A DNA stretch of 53,851 nt from JBGLNJ01 sp964353405 (lineage in GTDB: Bacteria; Chloroflexota; Anaerolineae; Fen-1058), in the NCBI GenBank assembly GCA_964353405.1, contig CAYGWJ010000073.1, positions 1-53,851 on the forward strand. Reading direction: 5' to 3'. A program made the position numbers and the translations under genes. Shown in pieces: positions 8,076-17,500 of this stretch; the first letter of the stretch is position 1; each line of letters opens with the position of its first letter. The notes beneath the pieces are model-generated. The model was not told the DNA's origin and did no database searches. It saw only the letters and a program-made list of their open reading frames with translations.

Positions 8076-9791
8076 ATGAGCTGGCCCTACGCATACACCC
8101 CCACCATCTGGCCGTCTGTCCTTACGGTCCTGCTGTTGGTCGCGCTGTCCGTCTACGCCTGGCGACGGCGCAGCGTGCCCGGCGTGCTGCTTTTTGCCAT
8201 CGCCGGCTTGCTTGACGCGCTGTGGATGGCCGGATACACCCTGGTCATTGCCGCAACGGACGCTGCCGCCAAGATCTTTTGGCTCAAGTTCGGGAGTGTC
8301 TGGCAGGCGTTCGGCGCCACGGCGGTCACCTGCTTTCTGCTGGAATATGCCTGGCCCGGGCGCTGGCTCACCCGCCGCAACCTGGCCCTGCTGTCTATTC
8401 CTCCGCTGCTGATCATGGGACTGATACTGACCGACGATCTCCATCACCTGATGTGGCGCGGCTTTGTGGTTGATGGACCAGGGGTCACCGAGCTGCTCGG
8501 CCCGGCCGGCCGGGCCGCGGTCGCCTATGGTGTTGGGTTGGTCCTGGTGAATCTTGTCGTCTTTGTCTGGCTGTTTCTGCGCTCGCCGCAGCACCGCTGG
8601 CCGGTGGTACTCATGTTGACCGGCCAGATTGCGGTGCGGGTGGCATTCGTGGCGCATGTAGGCCAAGTTATTGAATCGGACCTGCCCCTCAACGTGCTCG
8701 GGGTGGCGTTTTTGTTCGTGATGTATGCCACCGCCTTGTTCGGCTTCCGCATCTTTGACCCGATCGCCATGGCCCGCCAGAGGGTCATCGAGCAACTGCA
8801 TTCCGGCATGCTGGTGCTGGACCCCCAGGGACGGGTGATCAGCCTGAACCCGGGCGCAGGACGGATTTTGGGCCAACGTCCCGGCGACCTCAAGGGCCGG
8901 AGGATGAGCGACCTGCTCCCGCCTTATCCGGACGCGCCTCTCGACGAGACCGAACAGACCGAAATCGAGCTTTGCCTCCCGGAAGCACACTCCCGGAAGG
9001 ACGACGGTGTGGGCGCCGGGCCGGCGGTCCGGCATTACGCCTTGGCGATCTCATCCCTGAAAGATTGGCGTGGGCTGGAAGTAGGCCGCCTGCTTCTGTT
9101 GCGCGATGTAACGGCCCAGAAGCGTGCCCAGGCGCAGATCCTGGAACAGCAGCGAGCGCTGGCGATGCTCTCGGAGCGGGAACGTCTGGCCCGCGAGTTG
9201 CACGACGATCTGGGCCAGGTGCTGGGCTATGTCAAGATGCAGGCCCAGGCGGCGCGCGACCGGCTGGCTCAAGGCCAGGCGGCCGCCGCCGACCTCGATC
9301 TGGCGCAACTGGTGACGGTGGCGCAAGAGGCGCATACCGACGTGCGCGAGTACATCCTCGGCGCACGGTCGGGGACTGGCGCGGAAGCCGGGCTCGTGCC
9401 GGCGCTGCGCCGTTATCTCGCGCAATTCGGCGAGGCGTACAAGATTCAGGCCGAGCTGATCGTATCGCCCGAATGGACGGGCAGCGTCTTGGAGCCAACC
9501 GTCAGGGCACAGGTGCTGCGCATCGTCCAGGAGGCGCTCACCAACGCGCGCAAACATGCCCGCGCCCGGTGTGTTCAGGTGAGCCTCGGTCTGGAGGAGG
9601 GCCTCGCCCGGATCGTCGTCCACGACGACGGCGTGGGGTTTGATCCAACGCTGCTGGCGACGGCGGACGGACTGAAATATGGTCTGCGCTTTATGCGAGA
9701 TCGAGCACAAGAGGTGGGCGGCAGCGTCGAGATTGATTCCGCGCCGGGCCAGGGGACGCGGGTTGTGGTGCAGGTGCCGGTGAGTAGATGA
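8076..9791 (+). CDS. Membrane sensor histidine kinase (7TM-PAS-HisKA_3)
   Basis: The 571-residue sensor has about seven membrane helices in residues 10-225 (7TM histidine-kinase sensor region), a PAS domain at about 235-345, a HisKA_3 dimerisation helix with the phospho-accepting His376 (ARELHDDLGQVLGYV) and an HATPase domain with the N box (EALTNARKHA, Asn490), G1 (DDGVGF, 517-522) and G2 (GQGT, 558-561). This is the NarL/DesK-type arrangement. Its partner regulator lies at 10170, separated only by a repeat-flanked small gene. The signal is unknown; the 7TM input suggests a membrane-soluble or extracellular ligand. Confidence 0.92.
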   Translation: MSWPYAYTPTIWPSVLTVLLLVALSVYAWRRRSVPGVLLFAIAGLLDALWMAGYTLVIAATDAAAKIFWLKFGSVWQAFGATAVTCFLLEYAWPGRWLTRRNLALLSIPPLLIMGLILTDDLHHLMWRGFVVDGPGVTELLGPAGRAAVAYGVGLVLVNLVVFVWLFLRSPQHRWPVVLMLTGQIAVRVAFVAHVGQVIESDLPLNVLGVAFLFVMYATALFGFRIFDPIAMARQRVIEQLHSGMLVLDPQGRVISLNPGAGRILGQRPGDLKGRRMSDLLPPYPDAPLDETEQTEIELCLPEAHSRKDDGVGAGPAVRHYALAISSLKDWRGLEVGRLLLLRDVTAQKRAQAQILEQQRALAMLSERERLARELHDDLGQVLGYVKMQAQAARDRLAQGQAAAADLDLAQLVTVAQEAHTDVREYILGARSGTGAEAGLVPALRRYLAQFGEAYKIQAELIVSPEWTGSVLEPTVRAQVLRIVQEALTNARKHARARCVQVSLGLEEGLARIVVHDDGVGFDPTLLATADGLKYGLRFMRDRAQEVGGSVEIDSAPGQGTRVVVQVPVSR

Positions 9792-9851
9792 CGCGGAGAC
9801 ACGGAGAAGGAAAGACGCGGAGACGCAGGGACACGGTGAAGGGGAGAGAGG
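9790..9851. repeat. Word-repeat block GACGCGGAGACACGG, left arm
   Basis: Iterated variants of 'gacgcggagacacggaga' begin at the stop codon of the kinase gene. The block at 10098-10158 is built of the complementary words (ccgcgtccccgcgtcaccgt), so the two form inverted arms around the four-helix-bundle gene. Confidence 0.8.
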
Positions 9852-9854
9852 GTG

Positions 9855-10091
9855 ATGGGTAATAGTATTCGGCATGCATTCGTCAGCAAGCTCAGCGACG
9901 CCGAAGCGGAAGCGGCGGAAACCGAGGTGTGGCTCGAACTGGCGGTCCGCTGCGGTTATCTCGACCAAGCCAAATCCACCCTCCTCGAACAGGCATACGA
10001 ACATATCCTGGGCAAGCTTGTCAACATGATGACGCATTCCGATCAATGGACGATTCGGATGGCCAAAGAGGAGGCAGCCGATTATGCCTAG
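9855..10091 (+). CDS. Four-helix-bundle (S23/IVP-like) protein, N-terminally shortened
   Basis: The 78-79-residue protein contains ETEVWLELAVRCGYLDQ, the pattern of the third helix and turn of four-helix-bundle proteins related to the 23S rRNA intervening-sequence protein and to Avd. The family is usually about 120 residues; the N-terminal helices with the 'IAEG' motif are missing, so this is probably a shortened copy. Start is ATG 9855 or the adjacent GTG 9852, after a GGGGAGAGAG purine tract. It sits between the kinase and its regulator, bracketed by inverted repeat arms. It may not be expressed as a working protein. Confidence 0.6.
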   Translation: MGNSIRHAFVSKLSDAEAEAAETEVWLELAVRCGYLDQAKSTLLEQAYEHILGKLVNMMTHSDQWTIRMAKEEAADYA

Positions 10092-10097
10092 TTCGGC

Positions 10098-10158
10098 CCC
10101 CGTCACCGCGTCCCCGCGTCACCGTGTCTCCGTGTCCCCGCGTCGCCGTGTCTCCCCC
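10098..10158. repeat. Word-repeat block CCGCGTCACCGTGTCTCC, right arm
   Basis: Tandem variants of 'ccgcgtcaccgtgtctcc' run from just after the stop of the four-helix-bundle gene to the ribosome site of the response regulator. They complement the block at 9790-9851. Confidence 0.8.
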
Positions 10159-10169
10159 CGGAGGTTCTC

Positions 10170-10823
10170 ATGCGTGTACTCCTAGTTGACGATCACCCCC
10201 TCTTCCTGGATGGCCTCAGGAACCTGCTGAGCGGGCGCGGCGTGCAGGTGGTGGGCACGGCGCGGGACGGCCTGGAAGCGCTGGACAAGGCGCGCAGCTT
10301 ACGCCCGGACGTGATCCTGATGGATATCCACATGCCCGGCTGTGACGGGCTGACCGCCACACGCCTCATTCAAGCCGAGCTGCCCCAGATCAAAATCGTC
10401 ATGCTGACCATGTCGAGCGACGACGACAACCTGTTCGAGGCGATCAAGAGCGGCGCGTGCGGCTATCTGCTCAAGACATTGGACACCGACGAGTTCATGG
10501 CGCGGCTGATGCAAGTGGAGGACGGGGAGACGCCGCTCTCGCCGGGACTGGCTGCCCGCATCCTCCAGCACCTCGGACAGCAGGCCGGCGAGGTCCGGGT
10601 GCCCGAAGAGGCAGGGCCGGTCGGGTCCCTGTCGCGGCGCGAGCAGGAGGTGCTGGCGCTCGTCGCGCAGGGGTTGACGTATAAAGAAGCCGGGGCGAGG
10701 CTGGGCCTGACCGAGCGCACGATCAAGTATCACATGGCCGAGATCATCGCCCGGCTCCACCTGCAGAACCGCGCCCAGGTGATCGAGTATGCCCGGCGGA
10801 GCGGGTTGGTAAGGCAAAGCTAG
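10170..10823 (+). CDS. NarL/LuxR-family response regulator
   Basis: The 217-residue regulator has an N-terminal receiver (acidic pair DDH at 7-9, phospho-accepting Asp52 in VILMDIHMP, conserved lysine in LLKTLD) and a C-terminal LuxR-type helix-turn-helix (LSRREQEVLALVAQGLTYKE through TERTIKYHMAEIIARL). GGAGG stands before the ATG. It is the expected partner of the upstream HisKA_3 kinase, and its gene order is interrupted only by the repeat-flanked small gene. It is followed by a strong terminator at 10887-10925. The target genes are unknown; the giant secreted protein downstream is a possibility by position only. Confidence 0.93.
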   Translation: MRVLLVDDHPLFLDGLRNLLSGRGVQVVGTARDGLEALDKARSLRPDVILMDIHMPGCDGLTATRLIQAELPQIKIVMLTMSSDDDNLFEAIKSGACGYLLKTLDTDEFMARLMQVEDGETPLSPGLAARILQHLGQQAGEVRVPEEAGPVGSLSRREQEVLALVAQGLTYKEAGARLGLTERTIKYHMAEIIARLHLQNRAQVIEYARRSGLVRQS

Positions 10824-10826
10824 TTC

Positions 10827-10886
10827 TCCTACAAGTACGGTACAAGGTACAGTCAAGTATAGTACAAAGTACAGGTCAGGTACAGT
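10827..10886. repeat. Iterated GTACAAGGTACAGTCAAG words after the regulator
   Basis: Variants of 'agtacaaggtacagtcaag' are repeated five or so times before the terminator hairpin. The reverse-complement words continue after it (tactttgactgtccctc). This is the same kind of themed palindrome as elsewhere, with its own sequence theme. Confidence 0.7.
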
Positions 10887-10925
10887 AAGTACAGTCTCTG
10901 GCTTTTTAGAGACTGTACTTTTTTT
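10887..10925 (+). terminator. Rho-independent terminator after the two-component operon
   Basis: A 13-bp stem (AAGTACAGTCTCT paired with AGAGACTGTACTT), an eight-base loop and a run of seven T. Confidence 0.88.
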
Positions 10926-11027
10926 GTACTTTGACTGTCCCTCAAGTGCATGGTCACCGAGCGGGCTTTGTGGTTAGATAGTTACGAAGCGGTGGCAGAC
11001 GTGCACCCCTGCAATCAGGATGGTCTC

Positions 11028-11387
11028 ATGCCGGAGACACGAACGGTGGTCCTTTACGGAAATTCCCTGGTGGTCTCTAGTGTTGGCGCGAGCCTGCAAG
11101 GCCGCGCGGGCTTGCGGGTCCTGCCCCTGGACGCGGCCCTGCCGGACGCGGCTGGGCAGTTGAGCGCGCTCCAGCCGGACGTCATCATTTTCGACCTGGC
11201 CACGACTCTGCCGAATGATGCCATCCGGCTGTGGAAGGCGCTTCCCGCCTTGCTCCTGATCGGCGTTGACCTGGCGAAGGGCACAGCGCTGGTACTTTCC
11301 GGCCAGACGGCCCGCGCGCTGACAACGGACGATTTACTCCACGTGATCGAGAGCCATGCTACAAGCGAATCATCCGAGCCATTCTAG
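11028..11387 (+). CDS. Receiver-like orphan protein
   Basis: The 119-residue protein has alternating strands and helices resembling a response-regulator receiver: RTVVLYGNSLVVSSVGASLQ, a central strand with an aspartate at the usual phospho-acceptor place (PDVIIFDLATTLP) and a final strand-helix. The acidic pair of true receivers at the first strand is replaced by YGN, so it is probably not phosphorylated normally. ATG 11028 has AGGA upstream; an ATG at 10950 would add 26 residues. It lies between a two-component system and the giant secreted protein, so a regulatory or cofactor role is possible but unproven. Confidence 0.6.
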   Translation: MPETRTVVLYGNSLVVSSVGASLQGRAGLRVLPLDAALPDAAGQLSALQPDVIIFDLATTLPNDAIRLWKALPALLLIGVDLAKGTALVLSGQTARALTTDDLLHVIESHATSESSEPF

Positions 11388-11572
11388 GAGGCAATCCATC
11401 GTCCCAAGACTGGTACTCGATGGACCCCGTAATCGAGACGCAGCCCCAGGCACCGGGGGTCAGGAGGCTATCGGACAATCTGTCGCCCTGAGTGAAACCT
11501 GCAGGCCCGGCCTGGCCGGGCGCGGCGCGTTGCAGGTGCGCAAAGGACCATCATCACGAAAGGAGTCCCTCC

Positions 11573-14500
11573 ATGAAACGCTCAACGGTTAACCGCATTT
11601 CCTATTCCATTGTGCTGGCCGCGCTTTTGCTCAGCGCGGTTGCACCGGCATCCGTAGCGCCGGCCGCGACGCCGGTCCCGTCTCCAGCGCCTCTGCCCGC
11701 GGCGCCGCTGCCTCAAGCGCCGCCGGCCGAGCCGCCAGAGCCGGCGCCCCCTGCGGCGCCCGCCTCTGCGGCGCCCGCCGCCCCTCCGGCCCAGGTAGAG
11801 GAGGCCGGTCAAGTGTCCCCGGCCAAGCCAGCTTCGCCGGGGTCGGTGCCGTGCGCAAACCCCCCACCCCAGGACATAATCCCCATGGGGCAGGACCTTG
11901 AGCTGATCCTGGGTCCTTTCAATAACACTACCACCCGCCAAATCACCCAGACCCGGAACTTGGTGCAGCCCTATGCGATGAGCTACCTGGGCCCTCACAC
12001 AACGGCCACCTCTAATGCCTGCACGTCGAACGGTCCCAAGCCCGAGGAAGTGTACTTTTACGAGAATAATAACTATGGCGGATGGTGCACCGTCCTCACC
12101 CCCGGCCAGTACCCCAGGGCTATCGTTGACTTTCCCATTCGTTACATCGGGAATAATATGCAGAGCCTCAGGGTCGGCAAAAATGTTGTAGTCACAGCGT
12201 GGAGGTATGAACAGTATACTGGGAGCTCCCGGACTTTTTACTCCGGCGAACAGCTAGATCATCTGGGCCCGGAAATCCCGACTGATCCCTGCTGGGCCAC
12301 GCTTTGCAACAATCAAGCGAACTCAGCCAAGGTCTGGGTCAGGCCGGAGGTTACCGGAACCGTGTCCGCAGCCGCGCTGGGCACAGACAGTAATATCGTG
12401 CTGATGAAAAGCGTCGGGGGCACGCTCAATGCGCCGACCGTCGAGCTGGCGTCAATGACGTGGGATGCGCACAACGGGTGGTCGTCCATCGTCCACCATC
12501 CAATCACCACCACCGCCGGCGGTTCCACGCTCATCCCCTACGGCAACCCGGTCGTCGCCGTCCTGCTCCGCGATCCGATCTTTTTCGTGCGGACTGGCCC
12601 CACCACCAGCCAAAACCAACTCGCGTTCAATGTGGCGAAGAGCACGTGGAGCTATCTGCCCGACAGCTCCACAAGCAGCGGCGTCATCACCAACGCATAT
12701 TCCGACCCGGCCGTGGTGGTGCCCGATATCAACCACGTGAAGGTGTTTTACAGGGACGTGCCTACCACGACCAACGGCTCGATCTTCATGTCTCAGTGGG
12801 ACTCGAACGTGGGCTGGTCGCGCACGCCGATTAACCTCGGCAAGCCGTCCGGCACGTACTTTGTCTCGGAGGTGAACGCGGTCACCCGGGACGAAAACCA
12901 CGTGGCCGTGTTTGCCATCGGCAACGACCAGGCACTGTACGTCAAAGAGTGGTCTTCCCTGTACAAGCCCGACTGGAGCGACACAACGTGGGTCCAGTTG
13001 ATGACCGGCATCAACAAAGCGCAAAAGCCGGCCGTCACGTCGCGCCACGCGGGCAACGTCGTCGTGATGGCGCTAGGCGCGACGGCTGTTGGCGGCGGCT
13101 ACCAGCCCTACTACCGGGAGTGGAACGCCGCTTCGTACACCGACAACGTGGGTACTCCGCGCGGATGGAACACTGTCCAGACCCCGGGCGGAGGTCTGAC
13201 GTCGGTCGGCCTGGTAGCAACCGGCGTCGACGAGATGTGGGCCTACGGCGTCAGCAGCGCCAACCGTGTCTTTGTGAACAAGTGGACCGAGTGCAGCGCC
13301 GCCAACTGCTTTGCGGGGTGGAGCCCGGGCTTGGGCATGAACTACATGGGCTTGTGGTCCTCGGGGCAGGTCGTGGCGGCCGTGGCCGGGCGCCCGTACG
13401 ACGTGATGTGGTACGGACGCAACACTTCGAACAAGGTCGAGGTTGCCCAGATGACCAACGTCGGGGCGGCCTTGAATGTGACGACGGAGGCGAACTATAG
13501 CTGGGGGATGCCGCGCGCCCAGGTCATCGCGACGGTCAATGCGCGGACGGTCTGGGTCAGCCTTTACCGCAACGGCGCCACCAATTGGTACATTGACGCC
13601 AAAGACACGGACGCCTGGACGGGGACACGGAGGACTGCTACTACGACCGAGCTTCCGCCCACGAGCACCGATACCAACAAGGTGTCTGTCGCGGCCGGCG
13701 ACGTGGACCAGGACGGCGACGACGAGGTCGTCGTCTCGACGCTGGATGAAGCCGGCCACAAGATAACGACGAGGGTGTACGAGCTGACGGTGAGCGGTTC
13801 CAGTGTGACGGCGATCACCGAGATAGCCAACGACATCGCCGATTATGGCGCGGGTGTCACCCTCTCGGACGTGAACGTTGACGTGGGCGACCTCGACGGA
13901 GATGGCAAGAAGAACGAAATTGCGATCGCCGCGAACAGGCCGGGTTATGCCCAGGTGAAAATCCGGGTCGAGCAATATTTGACCACCACCACCACGCTGG
14001 TTGACCTGGCGGACGCGGCTCCAGATATGACCTGGCAACTCGACGACGTCGAGATGTCGGTCGCCCGGGTGGATGACGCCGGCTATGAGCACATCGTCGT
14101 GGCGGCCTGGACGTCGGACGTGGGGGTCGGGCAAATACGCGCGTTTGCGTTGGACAGAGCCAACGCGACGGTTACCCTGGCTCACGCCGTTGACCTCGGG
14201 ACATATACGGGCGCTACAGGCGCTTATAGCACTGCGCTCGCCACAGGCGATGTGGACAGCGATGGCATGGAAGAAGCGGTCTACAGCTACGCCACTATAA
14301 TCAGGGCTCAAAGTCTCGAGTCGGCCAGTAATTCGACCGATCCGATAGATGATATGTCGGGGCCAGTGTATGGAGTATCTGCTAACGACGCAGGCCGATC
14401 GCTGGCCGTAGGCGATGCGGATGGCGACGGCCGGGCCGAGATCGTGTACAACGCGGGCAGCACCGGCTGGACGGGTCTGCTCAAACTGATGGACCCGTCT

Positions 14501-17500
14501 AATGCGACCGGCTTGCACGTGGTTGGGCAGGCGTCCGCGACGCCGGGCGTGCCGCTGCTGGCCGACCTGGACAACGACTCGTTCGTGGCCACCTATGTGC
14601 CGAATAGCTGCCAGGAGGCTTGGGATGCCCGCGTCGTCGGCGTCGCAAACTCGCAACCGATGTATTTCAAGTCGGATGGAGGGGGCTGGCAAGACACCGG
14701 CGGCGGGATGGCCAAGGGCACGGGCGTCATCACGGCGACAGAGGATGGCTGGTCAACCTCGTATGGCGCCTCGCTCGAAATTGGCCTAAAGCAAAGTTGG
14801 AACACGCCTATCCTGGCGATCAAGCTGGGCGAAATCAGGGCCTCGGTAACCGAAGAGGCCCTCTGGAAATTTGGAGGTGGGACCGAGCGGGAACATTCCA
14901 CAAGCGCGGCAGACGGCTTTGAATATAGCCCACCCTGGGAAGTCCCGGAACATAGAACAAGCCATGGCGCAGTGTGCTATAGCAACACCAAGTACAGGTG
15001 CATGGCCTACAGCCTGGTCAGGGCCAACTCGACCTACACCAACCCGGTCAAGACCTGTGTGCCGGTGATTGGCGCAGGCTCGGCGAACCTAACGTGTGTT
15101 TCGATCGAAGACTGGTACTCGACGGACCCCGCGATTGGGATCCGAGACGCTCTGGGGGGGTCGTGGGTCCCGGTGGGGCACCACCCGGTCGGCCAACCCG
15201 ACACCGTGTCTTACGATCTCAACGTGGCGAACAATTATCCGGTCGCCCCGAGCAGATTTGGCCTGCCGGCGGGTCTGAATCGTGACCTCATTTGGTGGCG
15301 TCGTACCAGCCCGACCGATATAGGCGCGACGAGCACCGGCGGTTGCCAGACCTGGGAAGTGGAGAAAACGAACAGCGAGAGCAGTATCACAAGCGGCGGC
15401 TTTGAAGAGAACACCAAGGTCAGCTTCGGCGCGGACGTGTTTGTCTTTACGTTCGACGCCAGCTTTACGCGCGGCTCTGGCACAGAGTGGAGCAGCAAAG
15501 TGGGTTGGGAAGACAAGCTGTCGTTCTCGGGCAGGTTTTGCCCGTACGCGGCTGCCTGCCCGAGCTCGACCTGCCGGCCATACTCCGTGGTCCCGTACGT
15601 CTACCATGCCACGGCCAGGACCCTGGCGGGCGCCACCTACTCTTACCTCGAGCAAGATTACTATCGCGTGCCGCTCGCGTTGGCGAGCGAGGCGGCCGCG
15701 CAAGAGGCCCCGGCGGCCGTCGGGCTGACGCCGCAGGAGCCCGTCATTACCAGCCCCACGCATCCCAATCCGGACACCTGGTACCCGGCGGACACGGTCA
15801 CCTTCAACTGGGCCCAGCCTCCCGGCGACCCGGCGCGCGTGATCGGCTACCGGTGGATGCTGGACGAGTTGCCGCTGGGCAGCCCGGGGGCCATGGAGGT
15901 GTTGACGACCACGCAGACCTACCGGAACGTGCCCGATGGCGTCTACTATCTGCACGTCCTGGCCGTGGGCGATACCGGCGAGTACAGCCCCATCGCGCAC
16001 CGGGCCTTTCGCGTGGACATGGGCGCGCCCAAGGTCGCGTTCGCTCCGATCCCGTCCCAGCCGGATGGCATGAACGGCTGGTACAACACCCCGATCACCT
16101 TCGCCGTGACGGCGACGGATCTAAACGGCTCGGGCGTGAAAAGCATCGAAACCAGCTCGGACGGGACGACCTGGCTGTCCTACACGCCCCTTTACGTCGC
16201 CGCCGACACACCCGGCCGCACGCTGTGGGCGCGCGCCACGGACAACCTGGGCCACGTTTCAGACATCGTCTCCACCACCTTCAAGCTCGACCAGACCCCG
16301 CCCAGCGTCCGGGATTCGGATCGCTACGGCCTGAGCTATGCCCGCATCATCACCGACGAAGTGGGCAACGCGCAGCTCGTCTTGGGCGGCGCGCTCAGCG
16401 ACACGCTCTCCGGCCGGCTGCAAGTCGAGGTCAAGGCCGGCGAGACGGGCGAGTGGAACGCCATCAGCGCGGTGGGCGACCTGCCCATGCCGCCCGGCAA
16501 CTGGTTCACCGACACGACCATGACCAGCCTCCAGTGGATGTATACGCCCACGTTCGAGATCCGTGGCGCGTACCCGCTGTACGTGCGCGGCGTGGATATG
16601 GCCGGGAACTATGGGCATTACTATTCCAACACCCTCATTATGCCGGGGGGTTGTTTCTGGTGGGATCCGGTTGACGTGCCCGCGCTGGACGAAAGCCGCG
16701 TGAGCGTCTCGCCGCACCAGGCCAAGCCTGGCGACGTGGTGGCCTTTACCGTCGCCGCGCGCGACTCGGGCTACCAGGAAGCTCAATACCTCATCACCGA
16801 TACCGTCCCGGCGGGCCTGACCGTCCTGCCCGGCTCGATCACCGACGGCGGCCAATATGACGCCGCCACGCGCCAGATCGTGTGGACCTTGCACGCCGCG
16901 TGGCCCGGCCAGACGCGCTATCTCTTCTTCAAAGCCACGGTTGATAGCGCCACGACGACCGCCGCGCTGGAAAACCAGCTCGACCTGATGGCCTACTGGC
17001 CGTGGGACCGCACCTGCGACTCGCGCGTGCCGCCCGAGCCGGCCCGCCATTACTACTCATCCACCACCACCCTGACCGTGCTGCCGGGCGCTGCTATGCG
17101 CGCCAGCGCAGCCGCGGCCACATCCAGCCCAACTGCGCCGCAGATCATAAACGCTGCCGTGGTCGAAGGCGACATCGTCGGCGATCCGGACGTGACGCTG
17201 CTCGTCAACGCCAGCCCCGAGGCGCGCTATCTGTACGTCAGAGAGTGGGTGTGGAACGGCGCGCTCGCCACGTGGAGCCAGGCGCACGAAAGCGGCTGGG
17301 TGCCGTTCGAGGCCGCCACGGGCTTTGTGGTGTCCCAAGATAACATCGGCAAATATGGCCGCTATGACTGGACGCTCTCCGAAGGCGATGGCATCAAGTA
17401 CCTAGGTCTGTGGGTCGCCGACGCGGACGGGCAGACGAGCAACCTGAACGAAGGCAACCTGATCCATACCAACCTGCTGTCGGCGGGCGGGCAACAACTC

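Noticed and set aside
9855..10091. Avd of a diversity-generating retroelement
   Set aside because: There is no reverse transcriptase or template/variable repeat pair in the window, so only the broader four-helix-bundle family can be supported.
9051..10106. 351-residue open frame antisense to the kinase and four-helix-bundle gene
   Set aside because: It includes translated word-repeat (SPSPCPCVSASFLLRVSA), a common false gene signature.
13073..14692. 539-residue open frame antisense to the giant secreted protein
   Set aside because: It mirrors a GC-rich coding region, has arginine/alanine/histidine-rich sequence without any domain pattern, and the plus-strand frame has clear signal peptide and domains.
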